The notes beneath the pieces are model-generated. The model did no database searches, was not told the origin of the DNA, and saw nothing but the letters and a program-made list of their open reading frames with translations. Positions 26,983 to 35,060 of a DNA stretch of 64,000 nt are shown in pieces. This DNA comes from Bacteroidota bacterium (GTDB lineage Bacteria > Bacteroidota > Ignavibacteria > Ignavibacteriales > Melioribacteraceae): assembly GCA_018818065.1 (NCBI GenBank), contig JAHISV010000002.1, positions 62,001-126,000 of the forward strand, in the 5' to 3' direction. The translations under genes were made by a program, and so were the position numbers. How positions within the stretch are numbered: the stretch's first letter is position 1; the number at the start of each line of letters is the position of its first letter.

Positions 26983-27000
26983 ATTCCTATAGATAGGAAT
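26983..27000. promoter_or_regulatory. Perfect 8-bp dyad, candidate activator site upstream of the hydrogenase promoter
   Basis: ATTCCTAT-AG-ATAGGAAT, a perfect inverted repeat with a two-base spacer. It is centred about 105 bases upstream of the predicted transcription start, which is the usual enhancer distance for sigma-54 activators. The binding protein is unknown, and chance occurrence in AT-rich DNA cannot be excluded. Confidence 0.4.
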
Positions 27001-27114
27001 TGAATATTAGCTGTAAGATTTTACGGTGCCGTGATGTACAAACTTAAAGAATAAAATAAACAGAAAGTATTAACGGTAAGTTTTTAGCTATTAATAATAT
27101 TGCGGAAAGGATTA

Positions 27115-27141
27115 GCTGTCTTTAGAAAATAAAAAGACAGC
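27115..27141 (-). terminator. Hairpin after purE, probable terminator
   Basis: A 9-bp inverted repeat (GCTGTCTTT / AAAGACAGC) with an eight-base AT-rich loop starts nine bases beyond the purE stop. The downstream T content on the minus strand is modest (TAATCC), so termination may be inefficient. Confidence 0.55.
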
Positions 27142-27149
27142 CATTTATC

Positions 27150-27641
27150 CTAGAGTTTAATTTTGTCATTTTTTGCTGCAGATTCTTCAGCCATAGACTT
27201 TTTATAATCGTAAAGTTTTCTTTGTAAACTTTCATCCGATAAACCAAGGATTTGGACTGCAAGTAATGCAGCATTTTTGGCACCATCTATGGCTACTGTT
27301 GCCACAGGAACACCGGGAGGCATTTGTACTATTGAATAAAGTGCATCAACACCATCCAGACTCTTCCCTCTCATAGGCACACCGATAACGGGCAATATAG
27401 TATGTCCGGCTGTTACTCCTGGTAAGTGTGCGGCCATACCAGCAGCAGCTATAATTACTTTTATACCTCTGCCAGCTGCTGTTTTCGAATACTCGGCATG
27501 TATATCTGGAGTTCTATGTGCTGATATTATTTTTACTTCGAAAGGGACATCAAATTCCTTGCAAACTGCAAATGCTTTTTCCATAACCGGCAGATCAGAA
27601 TCACTGCCCATTATTATTCCAATTTTGGGAGTATCGCTCAT
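27150..27641 (-). CDS. purE: N5-carboxyaminoimidazole ribonucleotide mutase
   Basis: 163 residues of the PurE family. GSDSDLPVMEKA near the N-terminus and ISAHRTPD near residue 40 form the nucleotide and active-site loops (catalytic His in SAHRTP), and AAGMAAHLPG follows near residue 70. The enzyme converts N5-CAIR to CAIR in de novo purine synthesis in the cytoplasm, normally with PurK, which is not in this window. GAGGAA shortly before the ATG supports the start. The C-terminal 20 residues are a charged extension. A hairpin follows the gene. Confidence 0.95.
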   Translation of the reverse strand: MSDTPKIGIIMGSDSDLPVMEKAFAVCKEFDVPFEVKIISAHRTPDIHAEYSKTAAGRGIKVIIAAAGMAAHLPGVTAGHTILPVIGVPMRGKSLDGVDALYSIVQMPPGVPVATVAIDGAKNAALLAVQILGLSDESLQRKLYDYKKSMAEESAAKNDKIKL

Positions 27642-27726
27642 TTATTCCTCGAATATATTATTGTTTGAATTAACATGCCTAAAATTAAGAGACTGGAGAG
27701 AGAAATCCAACTTAAAGAATATGTTT

Positions 27727-27742
27727 GGGGCTGAGAAGCCCC
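27727..27742 (-). terminator. GC-rich hairpin after the DUF2807 gene
   Basis: GGGGCT-GAGA-AGCCCC lies seven bases beyond the stop of the DUF2807 lipoprotein gene. The sequence after the stem on the minus strand (AAACATATTC) has no T-run, so it is a weak terminator or an mRNA-stabilising hairpin. Confidence 0.4.
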
Positions 27743-27748
27743 ATTAAT

Positions 27749-28402
27749 CTATTTTCTATTTATTGATCCAATTCCAGATACATCAGTATCCACATACTCA
27801 GGGTCACCATAATAGCTAACAGAACCGACGCCAGAAACCGAAGCATCTAAAGAATTGCTCGCATAAACAGAAGCACTACTTGCCCCGCTTATACTCACCA
27901 CAACATCCTCGGCCTTTAAATGTCTTGCATTAACACTTCCAGCGCCACTTAGCTCAAGTTTAAATGTACCAACTATTCCTTCTGCTTCAATACTGCAAGC
28001 GCCGCTCATATCCAAATAAAATCTACCTTCATCTAATCCTTCAATAAAAACATCGCTTGCTCCAGAAAGGCTGAGAACCTCAAGTTCAGGAGTTGTAATT
28101 TTTATTTTAATCCCTTTTCTTGGTTTGAGATCTTTTCTGCTTTCTATTACGAGAGTATTTCCCCTGACATAGGTGTCAATGTACTTAAGGAGATTATCAT
28201 CACCTGATAATTCCACTCCGGTTTTTTCACCAACAAAAATATCAACTTCGTAAGCTCCTGATATTTCAATTTCCTGAAAATCGTTCACTTCTCTCTTTTC
28301 TGACTCTATGTCACCCGATCCTCTTACTCCCCAAAATCGGCAACTTGTTAAACTTATAAGTAAAATTATTGTTATTGTTAGTAGTCCTTTACTATTCATC
28401 AT
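27749..28402 (-). CDS. DUF2807 (head GIN domain) lipoprotein
   Basis: 217 residues. A lipoprotein signal (LLTITIILLISLTSC, Cys at about residue 21) precedes a right-handed repetitive beta domain with recurring LSGAS / MSGAC / LSGAG / ISGAS / VSGVG turns every 15-20 residues. This is the GIN/DUF2807 domain found on secreted and outer-membrane lipoproteins of Bacteroidota relatives, annotated as 'auto-transporter adhesin head GIN domain'. No biochemical role is firmly established. The opening GSGDIESEKREVNDFQEIEI is typical. It is probably a single-gene unit, flanked by purE and a divergent AAA+ gene. Confidence 0.88.
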   Translation of the reverse strand: MMNSKGLLTITIILLISLTSCRFWGVRGSGDIESEKREVNDFQEIEISGAYEVDIFVGEKTGVELSGDDNLLKYIDTYVRGNTLVIESRKDLKPRKGIKIKITTPELEVLSLSGASDVFIEGLDEGRFYLDMSGACSIEAEGIVGTFKLELSGAGSVNARHLKAEDVVVSISGASSASVYASNSLDASVSGVGSVSYYGDPEYVDTDVSGIGSINRK

Positions 28403-28560
28403 TCACCCCGTTAGGTTTTGATTTTAGACGAATTTTATGGGCTAAAAGTTACCAAAAATTCACTTAACTTATTATTTAATAACTGGATAAATATCAGAGA
28501 ATTTATATATTTGATTAATGTATAAAACACCAGTCTTTATTATTAAAATGAGCCTAACTG

Positions 28561-31500
28561 ATGGAAAGCAATAAACTCTCAAATGAAGAACTAAACAGAC
28601 TCCAATCAGAAACCTATGAACACCTATGGAATGGTCGATACAGGATGGCTTTAAATTCGGCGAAAACTCTCTTTAAGTCTCGCCCTGATGATAGCGAGGC
28701 TGCAATTTGTCTTGCATGGTCATTACTTGAAAATAACAGCCCCACAAAAGCAATGGAATATGCAAACCTGGCTGTTGAACTAAAGGGCGATCAGATCAAG
28801 GCAAAATTGTATCGTGGCTATATTTTGATGAGAATGAGCATTTTTGAGGGTGCTATTCAGGATTTTAATAGCAGTGTTGATAAGCAAAAAGAAACTCTTT
28901 CCTGGACATATATAAATAAGGCTCGTGCTCTTGCAGGAATGTTCAGGTTTTCCGAGGCCTTAAAATCCTATGAATTGGCCCTGATTATTGATGGGGGCAA
29001 AAATCCCGAATGGCAAAAATCAAAAGTCCTCTACGAAGTTGCAAAAAAGATATTTAATGATGATTACAGTCTTAAGGAAAAAGAGGCTAAAGAATTATTG
29101 AAAAATTGCGAATTGGCTTTGAAGGTTAAAGAAAACTGGTTTGTCCTATGCTCGGCTAGAAAAGTAAACGAGAATAAAGCTCTATCCTCATTTCACGATT
29201 CTGCCTTTTTGCTAGAAATGGAAGCAATGATGAATTTATTTCAATACAGACCTGCAATGAAGAAAGCTGAAGAACAAAAAAAGAAATTTAAACGGGATAA
29301 AAAGTTTGGTGATTTATATAAAGCTTTGCAAAAATATATGAAGAATGATGTCGATGACGATCAGTCGGATTTGGAAAATTATTTAAAGGAAGAGACTCCA
29401 GATAAAATTGAAGTTAATCATAAAGATATTTTACCTCAACCAAAGAAAGAAAACTCAAATGGTGCAAGACATGATTTAATTGCCTATCCAAATGATAATG
29501 CGGATATAGTTTCCATAAAAATGTTTGATGTTGTTGAAGATTCGGAAAAAGGAATTAAAAGATATTACCAAGCATTCGATAGATCATTTCTGAAGCACGC
29601 CGGCGCTGAAATTATTTTTAATAACCCATTGTACGAAAAGCAAAATAATGAATTGAAGGGCGAAGCAGTATGGTATACAAATGATTATGTAGTTGGGCGA
29701 AACAAGTTTCAGCTAAAGGTTGATAAAAATTGGGATACCGTAATATTTGCTCAAACATGGGGTAGTGATGAAAGAGATTATTGGAAAGAGGGTCAATCCA
29801 AAATAGAAATTTATATTGATGGATTAAAAATCGCTGAAAAATATTTTGGGGTTGGGGCAAAAGATGTTTTAGAACCTACGAAAGAGAAAGATGTTTCTCC
29901 CCTTCAATCTGAAAAAACAAAAGAAAAAGAAACTGAAAAAAGTGTAAAAATTCATGAAGAGGAACAACAGCAAACTCTGGAAGAATTACTGGAAGAGCTA
30001 AACGGTTATATTGGGTTAAATTCCATTAAAACATCCATTGGTGATTTTATTGATTACCTGGAATATCTTGAGCATCGGAAAAAAGAGGGCTTAAAATCGG
30101 ATGATCATGTTTCACTTAATTGCGCCTTTGTTGGTAATCCCGGTACCGGCAAAACCACTATAGCCCGATTGTTTGGAAAAATATTCAGGGCTATGGGCAT
30201 ATTGACCCGCGGACATGTAATTGAAGTTGACAGAAGTGCTTTGGTTGGCCAATACGTTGGCGAAACAGCGCAAAAAACTGAGAAGATAATTGAAGATGCA
30301 AAAGGTGGCGTATTATTTGTTGACGAAGCATATACACTTGTTAAGAAAGGCGGATCCGGACAGGATTTTGGACAGGAAGCTGTTGATGTCTTGCTTAAAA
30401 GGATGGAAGACATGCGCGGTGAATTTATTGTTATCGTAGCTGGTTATACCGATGAGATGGAAACATTTATGTCCTCAAACCCGGGTTTAAAATCACGGTT
30501 TAACAGGACTTTCATTTTTGAGGATTACTCCCCTGATGAATTACTTGAAATATTTGATATGCTGATCAAGAAAGCTGATTATTTAATTGATGAGGAAGCT
30601 AAAGATCTGTTAAAAAAAGAATTTATGACATTGTATCGGGCTCGTGATAAGACTTTCGGTAATGCACGTCTCGTAAGACAGTTCTTTGAAGAAGCAAAGA
30701 TGAATTTGAGTAAGCGATATCTAAATCTATCGGATGTTGAACAAACCAAAGACGCGATGATGACGATTAACCTCGAGGACATTCAAGGCGTTTTAACTCC
30801 TGATAGTGAAAAAAGTTTTATGATCCCGGTTGATGAGGAAAAACTTTCAGAATCGCTCATCGAATTGGATACACTCATCGGTCTTGAATCCGTTAAAAAA
30901 GATATGCGTGATCTAGTAAAACTTGTACGATATTACATTGAGCAAGGTGAGGATGTAAAATCCAAGTATAGTTCGCACATTCTGTTTTTGGGTAATCCCG
31001 GTACCGGTAAAACCACGGTAGCAAGAATCTTGAGCAAAATCTATTCTGCATTGGGTCTCTTACCCAAAGGTCATCTTGTAGAAGTTGACAGACAACAACT
31101 TGTTGCCAGTTTCGTAGGTCAAACAGCAGAGAAAACTACCGCAGTAATTAATAGTGCTATAGGCGGGACTCTCTTTATTGATGAAGCATATAGTTTGGTT
31201 AAATCTGACGGGGGTGGAAGTGATTTTGGCAAGGAGGCGATTGATACTCTGTTAAAACGAATGGAAGACGATAGAGGTAAATTTATTGTGATTGCGGCAG
31301 GTTATACGGAGGAAATGAAGGGCTTTATTGAAAGTAACCCGGGTATTCAATCCCGCTTTACAAAATCATTCACATTTGAAGATTATACTCCCGATGAGAT
31401 GATGGAAATTACGAAAAAGATTATTGATAGCAGAAAAGTCGAGTTGGAAGAAAATGCCGAAATGGAATTGATGAAGTATTATACTGACCTTTACCGCAAC

Positions 31501-32517
31501 AGAGACAAGAATTTTGGAAATGCCCGTTTGGTAAGAAACACGCTGGAAACAGCCCAGCATCAAATGGTTTTAAGAATTGCTGGTTTGTCAAAAGAAGAAC
31601 GGGAAAATTTAAAAAATAATTCTCTTAGTTCAGCGGATCTTGTGACAATCATTAATGTAAAAAGTGAAGCTAAACAATATGAGGTTGTTATAAATGAAGA
31701 AAGACTACAGGAAAATTTAAATGAACTTTATAAATTGGCCGGACAGGATAATGTTAAGGATGAGGTAAAAAAACTCATTAATAGTCTTAAAGTAGCTAAA
31801 CTGAGAAAAGCACGCGGACTTAAAGTGGTCAACAAGAGTTTGCACTCTGTGTTTATGGGTAACCCAGGCACCGGTAAAACAACGGTTGCCAGATTATTAA
31901 GCAATATTTACAAAGAACTGGGAGTTATTGAAAAGGGACATCTTGTTGAAGTTGACCGCGCAGATCTGGTTGCTGGTTATCAGGGACAGACAGCTATTAA
32001 GACTGACGAAATAATTAATAAGGCAATGGGTGGTACTCTTTTTATTGACGAAGCTTATACCCTCGCGCGAGGGGCAAACGATTTTGGACAGGAAGCCATT
32101 GATACCCTTCTGAAGAGAATGGAAGACCATAAAGATAGTTTTGTTGTGATTGTTGCTGGTTATACAAACGAGATGAAAACCTTCGTAGATTCTAATCCCG
32201 GTCTCCAATCAAGATTTTCAAATTTTTTCACCTTCGAAGATTACGAACCAAGGCAGCTGCTCAGTATTGCAAACGACATTTCTATTTCCAGTGGTTATAA
32301 ACTTGATGAAGGCGCTTTACAATTGCTTCTGGAGTATTTTACCAGCCTTTACGAAAAGAGGGATAATAATTTTGGTAATGCCAGAACAGCTAAGAATGTT
32401 CTATATAAAGCAATTAGTAATCAGGAAGTGCGAATCTCTCAACTAATTGACCATACTGATGAAGATTTAATGACAATTGTATGGGATGATGTACATCTGC
32501 TTTTTAATAATGATTAA
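28561..32517 (+). CDS. TPR protein with three CbxX/SpoVK-type AAA+ ATPase domains
   Basis: 1318 residues. An N-terminal TPR-like helical region (about 1-270) and an unrecognised beta-rich domain (about 315-435, with a YYQAFDRSFLKHAGAEIIF-like core) are followed by a charged linker and three consecutive AAA+ modules. Walker A GNPGTGKTT occurs near residues 524, 810 and 1100. Each has a Walker B-type LFVDEAYTL or LFIDEAYSL segment, an arginine-finger region (NPGLKSRF, NPGIQSRF, NPGLQSRF) and a GNARLVR or GNARTAK sensor-2 motif. All three look catalytically intact. Relatives include CbbX, SpoVK and EccA. No Rubisco or type VII genes are nearby, so the client is unknown. It is divergent from the DUF2807 gene. 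Confidence 0.9.
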   Translation: MESNKLSNEELNRLQSETYEHLWNGRYRMALNSAKTLFKSRPDDSEAAICLAWSLLENNSPTKAMEYANLAVELKGDQIKAKLYRGYILMRMSIFEGAIQDFNSSVDKQKETLSWTYINKARALAGMFRFSEALKSYELALIIDGGKNPEWQKSKVLYEVAKKIFNDDYSLKEKEAKELLKNCELALKVKENWFVLCSARKVNENKALSSFHDSAFLLEMEAMMNLFQYRPAMKKAEEQKKKFKRDKKFGDLYKALQKYMKNDVDDDQSDLENYLKEETPDKIEVNHKDILPQPKKENSNGARHDLIAYPNDNADIVSIKMFDVVEDSEKGIKRYYQAFDRSFLKHAGAEIIFNNPLYEKQNNELKGEAVWYTNDYVVGRNKFQLKVDKNWDTVIFAQTWGSDERDYWKEGQSKIEIYIDGLKIAEKYFGVGAKDVLEPTKEKDVSPLQSEKTKEKETEKSVKIHEEEQQQTLEELLEELNGYIGLNSIKTSIGDFIDYLEYLEHRKKEGLKSDDHVSLNCAFVGNPGTGKTTIARLFGKIFRAMGILTRGHVIEVDRSALVGQYVGETAQKTEKIIEDAKGGVLFVDEAYTLVKKGGSGQDFGQEAVDVLLKRMEDMRGEFIVIVAGYTDEMETFMSSNPGLKSRFNRTFIFEDYSPDELLEIFDMLIKKADYLIDEEAKDLLKKEFMTLYRARDKTFGNARLVRQFFEEAKMNLSKRYLNLSDVEQTKDAMMTINLEDIQGVLTPDSEKSFMIPVDEEKLSESLIELDTLIGLESVKKDMRDLVKLVRYYIEQGEDVKSKYSSHILFLGNPGTGKTTVARILSKIYSALGLLPKGHLVEVDRQQLVASFVGQTAEKTTAVINSAIGGTLFIDEAYSLVKSDGGGSDFGKEAIDTLLKRMEDDRGKFIVIAAGYTEEMKGFIESNPGIQSRFTKSFTFEDYTPDEMMEITKKIIDSRKVELEENAEMELMKYYTDLYRNRDKNFGNARLVRNTLETAQHQMVLRIAGLSKEERENLKNNSLSSADLVTIINVKSEAKQYEVVINEERLQENLNELYKLAGQDNVKDEVKKLINSLKVAKLRKARGLKVVNKSLHSVFMGNPGTGKTTVARLLSNIYKELGVIEKGHLVEVDRADLVAGYQGQTAIKTDEIINKAMGGTLFIDEAYTLARGANDFGQEAIDTLLKRMEDHKDSFVVIVAGYTNEMKTFVDSNPGLQSRFSNFFTFEDYEPRQLLSIANDISISSGYKLDEGALQLLLEYFTSLYEKRDNNFGNARTAKNVLYKAISNQEVRISQLIDHTDEDLMTIVWDDVHLLFNND

Positions 32518-32540
32518 TATATTAATAGAAAACTGAATCT

Positions 32541-33260
32541 ATGTTAGAAATAATAAATCTCTGTAAAAAGTTTGGTCAATTTTCTGCAGTAGATCAAATA
32601 AACATCAAAATTAATGCTGGTGATTTATATGGATTTCTTGGACCAAACGGTGCCGGTAAAACTACCACCATAAAAATGATAGTCGGACTTTACAACATCA
32701 CTTCGGGTAAGATAAAAGTTAATCAGATGGATTCCGTTCTCGATTCTCTTGAAGTAAAACGGGAAATCGGCTACATCCCGGATCAACCCTATTTGTATGA
32801 TAGACTTACAGGGCAGGAGTATCTTGCATTCTGCGCTGGACTATATGATCTTGATAAGAAAATAGTCAAATCAAAAATTGAAGAGATGGTCGAGCTATTT
32901 AAAATTGAAGAATGGTTTTACAAAAGAATTGAAGAATACTCACAGGGTATGAAACAAAGAATAACCTTCGCATCCGCATTTTTGCACGATCCTTCCCTGT
33001 TAATAATTGATGAACCAATGATAGGACTTGATCCACAAAGTGCACATATCGTTAAGAGTATTCTAAAACAAAGTGCAGCGAATGGTAAAACAATCTTTAT
33101 GTCAACACATAGCCTTAACGTTGTTGAAGAAATATGCAACCGGGTTGGAATAATCAATAAGGGAGTAATGATTTTTGATGATGACATTTCCAAATTGCAT
33201 GTTATGAAAACCGAAATGCAGAACAATTTTGAAGAATTGTTTATAGAGCTTACAAGCTGA
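32541..33260 (+). CDS. ABC transporter ATP-binding protein
   Basis: 239 residues. Walker A GPNGAGKTTTIKM (about 34-46), Q-loop region GYIPDQPYLYDRLTG, signature YSQGMKQRI, Walker B LLIIDEPMIGLDP and the switch His in STHSLNVVEEIC are all present. It is an ABC-2-type exporter ATPase. The stop and the permease start overlap by one base (TGATG), so the two form a two-component exporter. It begins 23 bases after the triple-AAA+ gene and may be co-transcribed with it. The substrate is unknown. Confidence 0.93.
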   Translation: MLEIINLCKKFGQFSAVDQINIKINAGDLYGFLGPNGAGKTTTIKMIVGLYNITSGKIKVNQMDSVLDSLEVKREIGYIPDQPYLYDRLTGQEYLAFCAGLYDLDKKIVKSKIEEMVELFKIEEWFYKRIEEYSQGMKQRITFASAFLHDPSLLIIDEPMIGLDPQSAHIVKSILKQSAANGKTIFMSTHSLNVVEEICNRVGIINKGVMIFDDDISKLHVMKTEMQNNFEELFIELTS

Positions 33261-34933
33261 TGAAGCAGTTACTCCATATCTTAAAATATAAATTCATCTC
33301 TTTCATTAAAATAAATACAAATTTTTCCTTTCTTTTACTCCTGAGAGATATTGGCGGGTCAGCAATTTACATTCTGTTTGCCTTTGGGGCCTATATATTC
33401 TCGAAAGAATTGATTTATTATCTTTTAATAAAATGGAAACTTGGACTTTTCCTTGTTCATGAATTTTTCTCAATTGTGCTTTTCATATTTTTTGTAAGCA
33501 TTAATGTCGGAAATATTATAGTTTCCTACTCAACTCTGTTTAAGTCTGATGAAGTAAATTACATGTTTTCCAAGCCTATTCATCCAACCAAAATATTCAT
33601 TATAAAATTTTTAGATAATTTCTTTTACAGCTCCGGAACATTGTTTTTTGTTTTACTGGCATTCCTGTTGGGTTATGCAGACTACTTTGAAATCAGTCTG
33701 TTCACCATGCTTGCTTTTCTTATCTTAAATATTCTTCCCTTTATTCTTTCGGCGGCTTCTCTGGGTATTATTGTCCTTCTTTTAATTTTACAGCTTTCAA
33801 AATATTTTGGATTGAAAAGAGTTGTTTTCTCAATAGTTGGAATATATGCGGTATCAATTTTAGTGTATTTCTTAAACTCTTCTCCCATGAAGCTGGTTAA
33901 TGAAGTATTAAAACATTATCCAAATGTAGATTTATATTTTGGAAATTTCCTCCCTGAATTTGTGAAATATATGCCAAATCAATGGCTTGCTTCCTCCTTG
34001 TATTGGCTTGTAAAAGGAAAGTTAAGTTTTACAATATCTTTTACAGTTCTGCAATTATGTCTTTCGATGGTTCTGTCTATTCTAGCTTTGTACCTGGGTG
34101 ATAAATGGTATTATAGTTCATGGATTTCTTTACCGGATCTTAAAAATAAATTCTCAAAAAGAAGTAAAGGAAAAATTAGCAAAAGTGAAGTTGCAGTTCA
34201 TAGTAAAAATTTCAGCATTTTGAAGAAAGAATGGCTGACTTTTTTCAGAGAACCCAGTCAGATGATCCACGCTTCAGTTCTATTATTCCTCCTTCTAATT
34301 TTTATTTCGAGCGTGTCAAACATTCCATTTTACGGCAGCCAAAACACTCAGATCAGATCTCTCATATTATTATCCGTTTTCACTTTCAATATTTTTCTAA
34401 TTTCTACCTTAGCATTGAGATTTATATTCCCCATTATATCTTTGGAGGGAAAAGCTTCCTGGAAAGTTCGGCAGTCCCCCAACAATTATTTAGTTATTCT
34501 CTTTATTAAGCTAATACCATACTTATTGATTATCGTTTTGCTCTCCAGCTTACTCAATTTGTTTACAATGAGAAATTTCTATTTTGAAATGATAATGTTT
34601 ACATGGGCAATAAGCTTTATAGCTTCTATCACAATCATTATTCTAAATTTTTCTCTGGGTGCTCTTTTTGCAAACTATAAGGAAAGCAATCCTATTAGAA
34701 TTGCTTCTTCTCAGGGTGCCTCAATCTCCTTTTTAATTACTTTTTTCTATTTGATATTTTTAGTCCTGATTATGTATAATTCCGTTGACAGCTACTTTGA
34801 GTTTATTTCAAGAAGAATTCGATTTGCGGATATTGATTTTATTTTTCCTCTTCTAATTATCTCTTTAAGTAGCTTGGTAACAATTATTGTTTCAATTGCT
34901 CTACTTCAAAAAGCAATTAAAGCTGATTTCTAA
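33260..34933 (+). CDS. ABC-2-type transporter permease
   Basis: 557 residues with about twelve hydrophobic segments distributed over the whole length (for example YILFAFGAYIFSKELIYYLL near 35-55 and FYLIFLVLIMYN near 500). A soluble stretch (about 295-330) contains SKRSKGKISKSEVAVHSK. There are no ATP-binding motifs. It is longer than typical six-helix ABC-2 permeases and resembles fused double permeases encoded next to single ATPases. It is translationally coupled to the ATPase gene. Likely an exporter; substrate unknown. Confidence 0.85.
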   Translation: MKQLLHILKYKFISFIKINTNFSFLLLLRDIGGSAIYILFAFGAYIFSKELIYYLLIKWKLGLFLVHEFFSIVLFIFFVSINVGNIIVSYSTLFKSDEVNYMFSKPIHPTKIFIIKFLDNFFYSSGTLFFVLLAFLLGYADYFEISLFTMLAFLILNILPFILSAASLGIIVLLLILQLSKYFGLKRVVFSIVGIYAVSILVYFLNSSPMKLVNEVLKHYPNVDLYFGNFLPEFVKYMPNQWLASSLYWLVKGKLSFTISFTVLQLCLSMVLSILALYLGDKWYYSSWISLPDLKNKFSKRSKGKISKSEVAVHSKNFSILKKEWLTFFREPSQMIHASVLLFLLLIFISSVSNIPFYGSQNTQIRSLILLSVFTFNIFLISTLALRFIFPIISLEGKASWKVRQSPNNYLVILFIKLIPYLLIIVLLSSLLNLFTMRNFYFEMIMFTWAISFIASITIIILNFSLGALFANYKESNPIRIASSQGASISFLITFFYLIFLVLIMYNSVDSYFEFISRRIRFADIDFIFPLLIISLSSLVTIIVSIALLQKAIKADF

Positions 34934-35060
34934 TTACATTTAATCTTCCGCAATTTTCAATAAAAATTCTTTGTGTTTAAATAGATAATCAATATCTTAC
35001 AACAGGGCGACTTACATTAAATAAAATAAATATAGAATTCTAATTCACAACGGAGCTGTT

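Noticed and set aside
28561-32517. Rubisco activase CbbX
   Set aside because: Three AAA+ modules and no Rubisco or Calvin-cycle genes nearby; only the ATPase family is shared.
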